Notes under the pieces: model-generated | Databases searched by the model: none | Seen by the model: the letters and a program-made list of their open reading frames with translations, nothing else | Told to the model about the DNA's origin: nothing | NCBI RefSeq assembly: GCF_026151205.1 | Contig: NC_087072.1 | Location: 17,933,669 to 17,997,668 of the forward strand | Length of the DNA: 64,000 nucleotides | DNA from: Bolinopsis microptera | Lineage: Eukaryota; Ctenophora; Tentaculata; Lobata; Bolinopsidae | Direction of reading: 5' to 3' | Shown: positions 1 to 9,350 of the stretch, one piece after another | Layout of the letters: each line of letters begins with the position of its first letter | How positions within the stretch are numbered: the first letter of the stretch is position 1 | Program-made: the position numbers and the translations under genes

Positions 1-346
1 GTTCTCAAATTATTTGTGAGCACATTTCACCGCAGGCACACCACGCACGATAAATTTCAACAGTTGTAATATTAAATGATAAGCACAAATGTGAAGTGTA
101 AACTTGCTTCTTGACATACGTTGCAAGCCACTTTTCGCGCGCGAAGCGCGCGCCGCCGATACGAAACATGTATCAACTTGCTTCCAAAAGTGAAGAATGG
201 CGACTGGCAGCCATACAAAAAGCAAACGATAATTTTATTCTCCTAAAGCTCATCTGTTAATTTGAGAGATCTCCTGCATTTCAATGTTCTCTTGCGGTGT
301 AGTATAGCCATTGAAGACCGCATGCTCGCAGCAAGGTCAAATATTA

Positions 347-440
347 TTGTCATACGTTGTATGACCCGCCGCGCACGAAGTGCGCGGCTCCCCCTGTAGC
401 GTCGAAGTGAAGCGACCGTGGGGGTCACCACGTGATACAA
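347..440. repeat. Short element family A, copy 1
   Basis: A 94-bp GC-rich hairpin element beginning TTGTCATACG and ending GTGATACAA, with an internal GCGCACGAAGTGCGC palindrome. It is flanked by a perfect 8-bp duplication (AAATATTA, 339-346 and 441-448). Other copies lie at 2340-2580, about 3023-3086, 17544-17639, 17858-17959, 45752-45925 and 46053-46205. It has no coding capacity. The terminal TTG...CAA and the 8-bp duplication indicate a non-autonomous DNA transposon, but I could not assign a superfamily. Confidence 0.8.
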
Positions 441-536
441 AAATATTATAGTATTTGTCCGGGATAAGACCATCCTTACTTTTCTCATGAAAATATCGCT
501 GTAGAGGAAGGGGTTGATTCACGATGTCAATCCTTC

Positions 537-653
537 GCAGCTCGGTGAGGCACAGTGGTGCATCTCGCCGATCTACCGAAGAGAAGCATTATTTGATGAG
601 AAGCATTATTTGATGCGCGCGCGACCCAGTAGTGCATCGCGCTACAAAGGAAG
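537..653. repeat. Short element family F, copy 1
   Basis: About 117 bp of GC-rich sequence (GCAGCTCGG...GCATCGCGCTAC) that recurs at 44954-45062. It lies in the TM7 codons of the GPCR remnant. The flanks repeat the target with a few changes (GGAAGGGGTTGATTCAC on the left, GGAAGGGGTTAATCAC on the right), a duplication of roughly 15 bp. The second copy is flanked by about 12 bp (AGTGGTTTAATT). Duplications of this length resemble retroposition more than the 8-bp duplications of families A-C and E, but no tRNA-derived promoter or poly-A tail is evident. Confidence 0.6.
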
Positions 654-826
654 GGGTTAATCACAGAGTTAATGGGTAGAATCACCGTAGAGAAGATTGG
701 ATACCATGGTGTAGCATCAACGATCTCCAGATAATGAAACATACAGATAATGATAAACGGAACCCAGCAGAGAAAGTCTGTTATGATTATGATAGAAATC
801 CGTTGGTTCATTCGCCTGTTTCTTTG

Positions 827-907
827 TTACTGGGCCGCGCTCAGCCTGTCATTCCGCCAAATCTTTATTTATGTTAATGAACATAATAGCCTGGGGTCCT
901 CAGGTAA
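827..907. repeat. Short element family E, copy 1
   Basis: An 81-bp element, TTACTGGGCC...CTCAGGTAA, with imperfect inverted ends. It is flanked by a perfect 9-bp duplication GTTTCTTTG (818-826 and 908-916), and it interrupts the TM5-TM6 loop of the GPCR remnant. Other copies are at 43432-43511 and, inverted, 44059-44138. A partial copy lies near 18552. Confidence 0.8.
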
Positions 908-1119
908 GTTTCTTTGACGAGTCTGTTTATCGGCTCTTCTGGAGGTCACATTATTGGAAGATCTGGTAGATAGTATGTTGATAATGATGTAGAAAATTGA
1001 TATCACTACAAAGCAAATGAAGTCCAGTATAAGAATAATCCATACGAACGCCTGTTGTGGATCTGATCTCCGGATAAAGTATTTGAAAAACAAACTCCAT
1101 CGTTCCCGTAGAATCCTAC

Positions 1120-1269
1120 GGGGTCGTTCACATATTACGTAATCAGCTGAGGGGGGTTCCGAATGATTACGCTAGTGTAATTTTGACACAATAGCTATGT
1201 GTAAAACTGATTACGGAGGGGGGGGTAAAAATGTTCCAAAAAATGATTACGTAATTTGTGAACGACCCC
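1120..1269. repeat. MITE family G (GGGGTCGTTCAC ends)
   Basis: A 150-bp element with inverted ends GGGGTCGTTCACATATTACG and the matching end near 1248-1269. It has no coding capacity. It is flanked by TAC on both sides, a 3-bp duplication compatible with PIF/Harbinger-like or related superfamilies. A partial copy of one end is at 21873-21895 within a METTL6 intron. Confidence 0.75.
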
Positions 1270-1789
1270 TACTTTTGTTTCAGTTTTTGTGAAATCCTCT
1301 GCCAAGTGCCAGAGTATCGCGGGAGAACATATTAAAGACCATCCCATCTATGACTATAGATGTGGATACTGGCGGGGAGGTGATAATTGTTTGTTTACAT
1401 TTTAGGTCGAGCACATGTTAAGCAGGCTGATGAGGTGATACATATTTTGTATTATAGAAGGCTTGTAACACTTGTAACGCCTTCTTGTTACCCCCCTTTG
1501 AGGGCCCCGAAATTATTTTCTGAACGAAAGCTTAAAATCCTTTCATCCATGCGTCCTAAGTATTCTTTGAATACTTTTGTGCGAGTCTCCTTGCTAACCA
1601 GGCTCCTAAAAAGTTGCAGTTCATTGTCATATCTTATTCCATTGACGAAGAAGGTTTTTTTGCCCATAACTCTCCAGGGAAGCATTTTACCACCTACGTC
1701 ATGCCCATGGGGGGTGATTCGGAATCAGCGTCCAAAAATACACCGATCTAGATCACTTTCAAGCCCAAAGGGGGATGATGAATCACTCT

Positions 1790-1882
1790 TTGTAGGTTTA
1801 TAACCTACCAGGACGCGCGCCGAGTTGGACTCGTCGACGGTCCAATATATGGAACAGATATTTTACGAGTATCACCCGTTAA
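1790..1882 (+). repeat. Short element family C, copy 1
   Basis: An element of about 93 bp starting TTGTAGGTTTATAACC and ending TATCACCCGTTAA, with a GGACGCGCGCCGAG core. The best-preserved copy (17990-18072) has a perfect 8-bp target duplication, TGCTTTTC. Further copies are at 2634-2715, 2942-3010 (inverted) and 44831-44923, where an internal ATATTTTACGAGTATGGAAC unit is duplicated. Confidence 0.75.
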
Positions 1883-2339
1883 AATTAAATCACTCTACAC
1901 TCGACTGTCACGTGACTTTTTCAACCCGATCTCTAGCTGGTTCTGAACGACTTTTCGAAACTAAACTAAACTAAACCCTAACCCTCTAATCTGATCCCAA
2001 CCCTAACCCTAACCCAATCCTTTAAAGAAAAACATATGCTGAAACCCTAACCCTAACGAGAAATTGGACTAACTTCCTTATACGGTCATATCACGTGATC
2101 GAGACATTTTTTAATTTTATCGATCAGCGCCAAAATCTCATCAAACTGCAGTTGAATTGAAACCTATAATACAAAACTGCGAAAGGTGTTCTGCATTCTG
2201 GCGGAATTGTAAAATGTAACATTTAATTTGCGCAAGGACTTAACTTTTGTATTTGAACTGGGGCGGCGTTCGCTTATAATTCTAAGATTAAGAATGAAGA
2301 AGAAAACATTTTCTTACACTAGTAATGCATAATCTCTCC

Positions 2340-2580
2340 TTGTCATACGTTGTATGACCCGCCGCGCACGACTGCGAGGCTCCCCCTATATCCTTGACGG
2401 ATGTTACTCGTCTAAATTTCTTCGAAGTAGCGCGCGCCGCTTTCTTCTCGAAATGTTAAATGTTAAATGGCCCGACGGCACGAGCTACGAAGTAGCGCGC
2501 GCCGGGCCAGATCATTAACAATGGTCAACCTGTATCCTCACCATAGTGAAACGACCGTGGGGGTCACGACGTGATACATT
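2340..2580. repeat. Family A element split by a nested family B element
   Basis: An A element flanked by AATCTCTCC on both sides. It is interrupted at 2394-2528 by a complete B element (TTGACGG...GGTCAA), whose own flanks are CTATATCC and CTGTATCC. The B copy is therefore younger than the A copy. The same arrangement recurs at 45752-45925. Confidence 0.75.
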
Positions 2581-3788
2581 AATCTCTCCATGGTGGACAT
2601 TGTCCATCAAGTAGTACAACTATAATTTGTGAATTGTAGGTTTATAACCTACCAGGACGCGCGCCGAGTTGTATTGGACTCGTCGAACAAATATTTTACG
2701 AGTATCACCCATTAATGTGTGAAGGCCGGCCTTCACGTGCAAAGTATGAAGTACTCACTACACTTTGACGCGCATTGTCATCCTTGCTTCGCTTTGAAAA
2801 TCTGACTAGATCTTTGCTATGCTTCTCAGAGCAATCATCTGGAAGGGCTGACATTATCAATCAATTTACTACGTGGAGCATCAGCAACGAGACCCAAGCA
2901 TTACAAATATATCAACTCGTGTGATTAAATTTAATGCATCAGTCACCGGGTGATACTCGTAAAATATTTGTCCAACTCGGCGCGGGTCCTGGTAGGTTGT
3001 AAACCTACAATCACTTGTCTCAGGCTCCCCCTGTACCGTCAGGGGGACTATAGTGAAACGACCGTGTGGGTCACAACGTGATACAAACAATCACCGGGCC
3101 CACTAACTTTTTGGGTGAATCAATTGACAAGTGCAAAGTGGTCCCACGGATGATGTTGAAGACAAAAACATTAGTGTCGTGTGTACTGTGTGCACTAATA
3201 TTACGAATGAACAATTAAATGGGTGGGCTTAAGGTTTTGTGACTATCGACGACGATGGCAGATTAAGTGGGTTCAAATATTAGCCAAAGTCACAGACATA
3301 GCTTATGTAGTAGTAGTATGGGTAGTATGCAGTGAAGGTCACACATATTGGACTAGACAACTTCGTTTAGGCTACACTTGGGCTGAAGGCCAGTATGATG
3401 AGTGTTCTCTTATGTCTTATTAGCTTGCTCAAACGAGTGGACTGGTTACTGTCGACTGGGTCACGCCAATAGGACTGAAGTGAGATTTTACAGGACTAGA
3501 GGTCGTTAACATGCCGGGACAGTCCCAGTTTTATCGACTTACAAAACAAGTTGGAGAAGAAATCATGTTGAATTTGGTTTAGAATACTTCACTCAGTGTT
3601 ACTGTTATTAGTGTTAGTCAACATGCAACGTTGATAAACTGGACAGTGGGGTGTCGTGAAGCAATATGGCTTGTAATTTCAGTACTGATTGTCGAGGATT
3701 CTGCAACACTGTACTGTGACCAAAACTAAGATTGGTCACCACAATTTGTAGAATGTTTGTAGTCCTTCGATCCCAAGTAGTGCTATTA

Positions 3789-4027
3789 GGGGCCATCTAC
3801 TTAAGAAGTCCGCCAAAATCGGGTGTGTCCGAATTTTCAGAACCACCCCGGATTTCCAGCTACTTTTAAGAGTACAAATAAAACCAACTCAAATTCATTG
3901 TTAATAAAATTCAGAGTTGAAATGAATGGGACTTTTTCGTTAATTCTGCCAAAATTTCCGGACGTGCGGATTTTCAGAAACCACCCCCCCCCCTCCCTAT
4001 TTACCGACGTCTTAAGTAGATGGCCCC
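3789..4027. repeat. MITE family J (GGGGCCATCTACTTAAG ends)
   Basis: A 239-bp non-coding element with roughly 20-bp terminal inverted repeats, starting GGGGCCATCTACTTAAGA and ending TCTTAAGTAGATGGCCCC. It is flanked by TTA on each side, which fits the TWA target of PIF/Harbinger elements. It lies just downstream of the RPS25 coding end. Confidence 0.75.
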
Positions 4028-4120
4028 TTAATTATTCACATTTGACAGAAGTTTTATCGTAAATTATTACAAAATAAAGGCGGAATCTGATAAATAAAAA
4101 ACAATTATTGTTCAAAATAA

Positions 4121-4468
4121 CTATTCTTCTTGTCCCTCATTGGAAGTTCTGGTGTAAATAACTTGGGATCCGTGCTTGTCCACCAACTTGATTAAACCCT
4201 TATCGTGCAACTCCTTCAGTCCGAATCTGGCGAGAGAACCTCTGACTTTCAGTCGCTCTGATACTATGGAAGGTGTGATGAGTTTGTATTTAGGGACCTC
4301 TTCTACTAACTTAGCGTAGGTGGCTTTATCGAAGAGAGGGGCATTATTCAGCTTATCCCTGGATTTTCCTTTTGACCACTTCTTCTTCTTGGCCTTTCCT
4401 CCGGACTTGGCCTTTGCGGGCTTGTCCTTACCACCCTTGGCGGGGACGGCAGCTTTCTTAGGTGGCAT
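4121..4468 (-). CDS. RPS25: 40S ribosomal protein S25 (eS25)
   Basis: A complete 115-residue eS25 of the family's usual length. A lysine-rich N-terminal tail ([17 protein letters not shown]) is followed by the conserved winged-helix domain ([49 protein letters not shown]). eS25 sits in the head of the 40S subunit and is needed for some IRES-driven initiation. The coding region is one exon. An acceptor-like TTACTTGTAG precedes the ATG by two bases, so an intron probably lies in the 5' UTR. RPL7A lies upstream on the same strand. There are no breaks. Confidence 0.96.
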   Translation of the reverse strand: MPPKKAAVPAKGGKDKPAKAKSGGKAKKKKWSKGKSRDKLNNAPLFDKATYAKLVEEVPKYKLITPSIVSERLKVRGSLARFGLKELHDKGLIKLVDKHGSQVIYTRTSNEGQEE

Positions 4469-4924
4469 GCCTACAAGTAATATTAACGGTTAAAACTTGA
4501 AATTTTTCGGAAGGCTGTACATCAATTTGATTAACAATATTATCAGTAAATCTTGAAATTTATGATATGAAACGAACAATACATGTGTGGCACTTTAATT
4601 GATAATCATAACAGCCAATTTTTAATTCAACCATATCAATCAAAAACGTTTGTAGTTTATTCTACTGTGACATCATGCAAAACCCTGACAACAGATATGC
4701 TGTTAGGGGTGAAGTAGATGTAGTTATGTGCGATGATCTAAGACCCAGCTGGGCATGACTTGCTCAACCAGGGGAATTACCATCGATATGAAGTTTATTA
4801 GCCTTTGAACTTATACTGTGTTTGGTTGAGAGACCACGTCCAGCTGAATTGATACAATAATCAGGGTCACAGACAGGAAACAATGAAACACATGATGGTA
4901 AGATAAAATGATATAAATTAAGAT
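4469..4924. other. Intergenic / 5' region of RPS25
   Basis: 456 bp between the RPL7A stop and the RPS25 start on the minus strand. It should contain the RPS25 promoter and a 5' UTR intron. I see no coding exon, and none of the sequence continues the RPL7A C-terminus. Confidence 0.5.
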
Positions 4925-5632
4925 TTATTTGCCACCACCCCATGTTCTCCTGATTTCATCAAATCTGTCGTTATAATTAGTTGTGACCGAGGCGACCAGG
5001 TTGTTAAGTGCGTTCTTGTCTTCTGCTTTGACGGATGTGATGCAGAGGACAGCAGCTGTCTTCTTGTGAACAACCTGTCCGAGACGAGCCTTACCCTTCA
5101 CGATACAGTAAGGGATGTTCATCTTTCTGCAGAGAGCGGGCATCCATACAACGAGCTCGATAGGGTCAACATCGTGAGCGATGACGACCAACTGGGCCTT
5201 CTTCTTCTCGATCAGAGCTGTGACGTGGTTGAGTCCAAACTTAACAACAGTTGGCTTCTTGCCAGCCTCGGTCTTGCTTGCTTCGGCCATGCTCTTCAGA
5301 CGCTCCTTCTTCTCAGCAGCTGTTTCAGGTTTGTACTTCTTCAGGATTTTAAAGAGGTTAGTGGCGGTCTGCTTGTCCAAAGTCTGGGTAAACTGGTTGA
5401 CGCTTGGGGGGACCTTCAGTCTCTGGTAAAGGGTCTTCTTTTGGCGTTGGAGACGCACATACTTGGGCCACTTCACGAATCTCCTCAGATCTCTCTTGGG
5501 CTGGATGTCTCCACCAATGCTGAAGTTCTTGGATCGCTTCTCGATCAAGGGGTTGGAGGTTTTCTTCACGGACTTAGCAGCATTGTAAGCCGGAACTGCC
5601 GGGGTCTTCTTAACTTTTTTGACCTTGGGCAT
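4925..5632 (-). CDS. RPL7A: 60S ribosomal protein L7a (eL8), short C-terminus
   Basis: A 235-residue eL8 with a basic N-terminal extension, the [20 protein letters not shown] block and the L7Ae/L30e RNA-binding fold ([60 protein letters not shown]). It forms part of the 60S subunit near the L1-stalk side. The coding region is one exon, and an acceptor-like TATTAG precedes the ATG, suggesting a 5' UTR intron. Oddity: the protein stops right after RRTWGGGK, whereas vertebrate homologues (266 residues) continue with about 30 more basic residues. The stop overlaps an AATAAA hexamer, and no continuation is found downstream. Confidence 0.95.
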   Translation of the reverse strand: MPKVKKVKKTPAVPAYNAAKSVKKTSNPLIEKRSKNFSIGGDIQPKRDLRRFVKWPKYVRLQRQKKTLYQRLKVPPSVNQFTQTLDKQTATNLFKILKKYKPETAAEKKERLKSMAEASKTEAGKKPTVVKFGLNHVTALIEKKKAQLVVIAHDVDPIELVVWMPALCRKMNIPYCIVKGKARLGQVVHKKTAAVLCITSVKAEDKNALNNLVASVTTNYNDRFDEIRRTWGGGK

Positions 5633-6005
5633 CCTTGCCTAATAATATTTAAGGTTAGATTATTCGGTTATTTGATTTGATTAGCAAAGCTTATAGCATC
5701 CAACAGGATAAAAGGAAGATGAACATGAGCACATTTACTACATCCATTACTCTCGGACTCAGCTGCATTAATACGGCTGAGCTATCCCAAATCTAATGCT
5801 CAAATGAAAGAATGGGAAAGAAAAATGGCAGTGTCAATCCCCAACAAGTTCATCTGCCAACACCACCAATTTCACATAATAAATGAGATATCAGTAACAC
5901 GGATCAAAATACCACATAGTAGTCAAATGGAGAAATATTTAACAAATTATATACATACGAAAATACAAACTGAATAAATTAAGCACTGATCAAGTCTAAC
6001 GAAGG
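5633..6005. other. Intergenic, no gene seen
   Basis: 373 bp between the RPL7A ATG and the end of the unidentified gene upstream. A short A-box-like string (GGGATAGCTCAGCCG, minus strand near 5790) is present, but no tRNA B box or cloverleaf follows. Confidence 0.4.
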
Positions 6006-6634
6006 TCACTGTTCATCGGAATCCTTGAAAATAGCCTTATATTCTGCCAAAATGTCTTGTTTAACGGGGTCTGGAGTGGAAGAAGGAAAGTCTAAGAAAT
6101 GTGATGTGTCACCACACTTCTCGTGTATGTCCGACAGTTTATCGGCAGAAGGGTAAAAGACGCCATTAGGGGCAAGAAAAGGATGGTCTGCGTAAGGATA
6201 GGGCTTAGGTGCGATCACTAGAGGCTGCACATGAATAAGAGATCCAAGGCTTTCCAGGGCTACATTATTGGACGGCGTATTTGGAACCACGGTCGGTTGG
6301 TAGATAGTATTTAACCCAAAATCTCTGGCGGTTGCTTGCAGAGCTCTAGAGTTTCCGCTGAGAACCTGAACCAACTGTACAAACCAAAGTTTAGGGACCT
6401 TCGTCATCTCACATCAAGTTCATTTCATCCTACGATGCAATTGTTCAAGAAACAAAATACTGAAAATGAGTGCGCATAAAACGCGCGCTCAAAAACCTAC
6501 CGCAGATGCCCAATCATATGGACTTGGTCTAATGTTAACTGTTCTGCGCCTTACATAAAGTACCATTCGGCCCAGTTCCGTGGCAAATTTGCGTACGGGG
6601 ATCAAGTTTCCGATTAAAGGTAAGTTGTTCATTT
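6006..6634 (-). CDS. Unidentified two-exon protein, 166 residues
   Basis: I do not recognise this protein. Two exons join in phase 0: 6501-6634 (ATG at 6632) and 6006-6374. The first has an acceptor TTCTGCTTAG and a donor GCG|GTAGG; the second has an acceptor TTTGTACAG. The joined protein begins MNNLPLIGNLIPVRKF, continues GRMVLYVRRRTVNIRPSPYD and ends AIFKDSDEQ. It is proline-rich in the middle (PLVIAPKPYPYADHPF), has no clear membrane segment, and its C-terminus is acidic. It looks coding because both exons are open, the splice sites agree in phase and the composition is protein-like. Further upstream exons are possible because the first exon starts at an acceptor two bases before the ATG. 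Confidence 0.55.
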
Positions 6635-7504
6635 CTAAGCAGAATATTATCAACAGAAATGACTTGAATATTTATCACAACTGTGTCATACTTATTCTGC
6701 TTATCAAGGAATTTAAAATGATCAGGTCGGGACAACAAGGCACAAGATTTCACCACCCTGACCTGTAAAACCGTTATCAAGGCACTAGCAGTCTTGAAAC
6801 TAAGCTAGATATTCTTACAGTCTGAATCTTATCTGATAAACAAGAAATGGAAGGAGTTTCTATCTGGTAAGATCTGATGAGAGGGTGTTCTAGAACACTG
6901 CATCTCGGGGCGTGGTGTTTTAGAGTTGTGGAGACAATCGAACTACAAACTCGGCGAACATTTCTCATTCCTAGAAGAGTCGGTGGTTAGTTATAATAGT
7001 TGTCCATAAATCTCAATGGTGCTAAGTAATAAAATAAATTAGAAATTAAATCATATACAAAATATTAACGTTCACAACGGTAGGTACGATTTTCGCTAAA
7101 TAGTCAGTTTCCCATTAATTATTTTACACAATTACCGATCCCATCATTATTAGAAACAATTCCATCAATATCCACATCCACTTTCTGATATGTAAAGATC
7201 TGCCATGTTGTGGATTGCCCAGCCTACCCTGACCCATACATTCCCATAAAGTGCCAAGATATACGGTAAAATATAAAATCGACCAGATTTGCAAGAAAAT
7301 GAAATCAAGCGATCATTAAAAATACAATTTGAAAGTATAAAACCATATTTACCTCTCATTATACAATTATACAAATATTAATAATCACCACCATTGAAAG
7401 AACCAATGCAAATTGCAAACATAAGAAAAAACTAAACTTGGTCAACAAGTAATTAAATATATAAAGTCTAAAGTGACAATCTAGGTAACATCTAAAAGTA
7501 AAAG
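6635..7504. other. Intergenic, no gene seen
   Basis: 870 bp, AT-rich, with only short chance ORFs. The right edge meets the 3' UTR of the SelU-like gene. Confidence 0.45.
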
Positions 7505-7575
7505 CGTGTGTTTGAAATATCAGCCAAAACGGAGTACGAAACTTTCCCGTTCCAGCGTCATATTAAAACTCAAAA
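7505..7575 (-). promoter_or_regulatory. SECIS-like element in the SelU-type 3' UTR
   Basis: On the minus strand, about 140 nt after the stop codon, an ATGAC is followed by a 10-base stem (GCTGGAACGG), an apical loop GAAAGTTTCGTACT containing unpaired AAA, the complementary strand CCGTTTTGGC and TGATAT. All ten stem positions pair (Watson-Crick or G-U). The AUGA/UGAU quartet and the loop adenosines match the eukaryotic SECIS design, and flanking A/T-rich sequence can pair below the core. In eukaryotes SECIS elements recruit SBP2 and eEFSec so that UGA is read as selenocysteine. Its position downstream of a gene with a UGA at the redox cysteine makes the assignment strong. Confidence 0.88.
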
Positions 7576-7704
7576 CACAAGTCGGGCAAACTTTGCCATA
7601 CTTAATAGAAGTACCTTGGAAAAGCACAGAATCCTCAAATCAAACTAGCATTATTTACCGAATCAAAAAATTTAACAGCATTACAAGTGTCTCTGATAGT
7701 CCTC

Positions 7705-8849
7705 TTACTGGCTGATCTTCTGGACCGCCTCCATGACTTTATCAATATCACACCTCTCAGCTACTTTAGCTTCAATATGTTGATACAGGATTCCTTGCTC
7801 TCCAGGACCGATAACAAGTACTCCTCCCATAACCCAACCTTCTCCCTTCATGTTTCCTGTGGTCTGTATCTTACGATACGCTCCCATCATCTTGAAACTC
7901 ATCAGGTCAGACATTCCTCCCACTCGCTCATGGGGCCCGTAGAATTCTTTCTGAGGAAGGATTCTATCATAAGAAGAAATAATACAGCGGATTTTAAAAG
8001 CGGATTGAGATGATGATTCCCCCTCCCCCTTTTGTCTAGACATTATGATTCAACCCATTAGCTTAACATTGCATGTAATACTTCAATTCAGAATTAAGAA
8101 ACTTGAAAACCCACCTTCTCATCGAGATGAATATCTCCTGTAAAGAACTCCCTAAATTCCTCTATCTCATTATCCAGGTCTTCCTTAACAATAGCGTGCA
8201 GTTTCACAGCGCCCAACTGTGAAGCTTTCGAGGATAGCCATTGGGCCTCCTGATAAAAGCTGGATTAATTTATCTACTTAACTTGTATGAATCAAATTTT
8301 GTAAATCAACTTTTGTTCGTCTAATTTTTATGAAAAAGTTTGGTGAATTTTCAAAATACGGTCCACGCAAAGCTGGTCAAAAAAATTACCTTAAATAAAA
8401 CATCAATTTGAAACCTGAAATGAGAATAAAATTACCTCGCGACAAAACTTTCATCCAGGCCGTCTAACAATTTGTATAACAGCCCCAGTTTCATCCCACA
8501 GAGATTTAGCAGTTATTTCAGGTCCATCCGGTAACGTCTTCACCTTTGTCTCAGTGCTCAGCTGAAATAATATGTTCATTTATTCGTTGATAAAATCGCA
8601 CTTAAGATTCAATGATGAATACACAATTAAGCTAAACGTCAGAGTACATAGTCTAGATAATTAGAAATGTTAGAAGGAGAGCTATTTAGTATTTACCTTA
8701 TGGAAATCAACGCCTTGAACAGCGGCCATTGAAGATAATGACGCTTTTGAGGATAAAGAAGCTGCAGTTATCACTATTGTAATGCCGCTTAGGACAGCAA
8801 TGGACTTTTTAGTCTGTTTAAGTATGCAGGATCGAACTATGGATAACAT
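7705..8849 (-). CDS. PRXL2A: Peroxiredoxin-like 2A selenoprotein (SelU type, UGA = Sec)
   Basis: Four phase-0 exons (8697-8849, 8436-8561, 8115-8249, 7705-7950) encode 219 residues, close to vertebrate PRXL2A/FAM213A (229). An N-terminal hydrophobic anchor (KSIAVLSGITIVITAASLSS) is followed by KSLWDETGAVIQIVRRPG, the redox motif, LGAVKLHAIVKED, FFTGDIHLDEKKEFYGP and GGVLVIGPGEQGILYQH. These are the signature blocks of the thioredoxin-fold AhpC/TSA-like 2 family, thought to act in redox control. The first residue of the CxxC motif is an in-frame TGA (8451-8453): the sequence reads RRPG-TGA-KFC. Fish, bird and several invertebrate SelU proteins carry selenocysteine here, and a SECIS-like hairpin lies in the 3' UTR. 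Annotation pipelines would probably call this a stop or a broken gene. Confidence 0.92.
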
Positions 8850-9350
8850 CTACTACATGATCTATTACGGTATATGAGGGGTTATATCGGTTATTAATGT
8901 TGGGCTTTTTTATTACTAGCAGACAAATCACTCAGTTTAATGATGCTTCATTTAACATTAAATTTTATCAAAATTATCTGTCATATATTTCTAGCGAGGT
9001 GCTCAGCGTGATCGGAAGTTGTTGATATTGCAGTAAAACCCGCTGGTATATAGCTTGAATGTATGGAAATATTGTGATAACAAATAATATACAAAGTTGT
9101 ACTGTGCGGCATATAATACAAAAATCATTCATCTCACTTGATGTCAAACTTTACGTAACTTTATGCGTCACCGGGCCCTACATTTTAAAAGATAAAGATG
9201 GTTCTGAAAGTATGCATTAGTTAAACTGCGACTAAAAGATATATCAGTTGTTTGTACTATGTACTCGTCTAAAAAGCGTAAAAATTGAAATATAAGCGAA
9301 TAACAAAATATAGCAATAAAAGAACAACAAGTCAAGTAATGTATCAACTC
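8850..9350. other. Intergenic, no gene seen
   Basis: 501 AT-rich bases between the SelU-type start and the KH-protein stop on the same strand. It must hold the SelU promoter and the KH-gene 3' UTR. No other feature was noticed. Confidence 0.45.

Larger units (their letters stand above)
243..1380 (-). pseudogene. Relaxin-receptor-like (LGR-type) GPCR remnant
   Basis: Minus-strand remains of the last part of a rhodopsin-family receptor. In order they show an extracellular-loop-2 stretch with FYGNDGVCF, similar to the FYG-NGVCF motif of relaxin/LGR receptors, TM5 (FVWIILILDFICFVVISIFY), TM6 (ISIIIITDFLCWVPFIIICM), TM7 with the NPFLY signature and a basic tail (DIFMRKVRMVLSRTNTII). The frame changes between loop 2 and TM5, and four short repeats interrupt it: a G-type MITE (1120-1269), an E-type element (827-907), an F-type element (about 537-653, which duplicates the NPFL codons) and an A-type element (347-440). 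Removing the repeats at their target duplications rejoins most of the receptor frame. The N-terminal leucine-rich ectodomain is not in the window. It is almost certainly non-functional. The relaxin/LGR subtype is inferred from the loop-2 and TM7 motifs. Confidence 0.7.
1273..3788. repeat. Repeat nest, no gene recognised
   Basis: This stretch is largely repeats. A segment at 1662-2110 is repeated inverted in pieces at 18755-19550. Two family C elements lie at 1790-1882 and 2634-2715 and an inverted copy at 2942-3010. Family A sequence at 2340-2580 contains a nested family B copy (2394-2528), and a partial family A sequence is at 3023-3086. TTAGGG-type hexamers occur at 1974-2060. From about 3090 to 3788 I see only unremarkable sequence with short chance ORFs. 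Confidence 0.65.

Noticed and set aside
3223-3423. 66-codon plus-strand ORF
   Set aside because: No domain, no splice context and surrounded by repeats; it looks like chance.
5066-5680. 204-codon plus-strand ORF
   Set aside because: It is the antisense of RPL7A, which is unmistakable on the other strand.
5740-5800. tRNA-like A box (GGGATAGCTCAGCCG, minus strand)
   Set aside because: No B box, no anticodon arm and no acceptor-stem pairing could be found.
8451-8453. Premature stop making PRXL2A a pseudogene
   Set aside because: The TGA is at the known Sec position, everything downstream is conserved and a SECIS-like hairpin follows.
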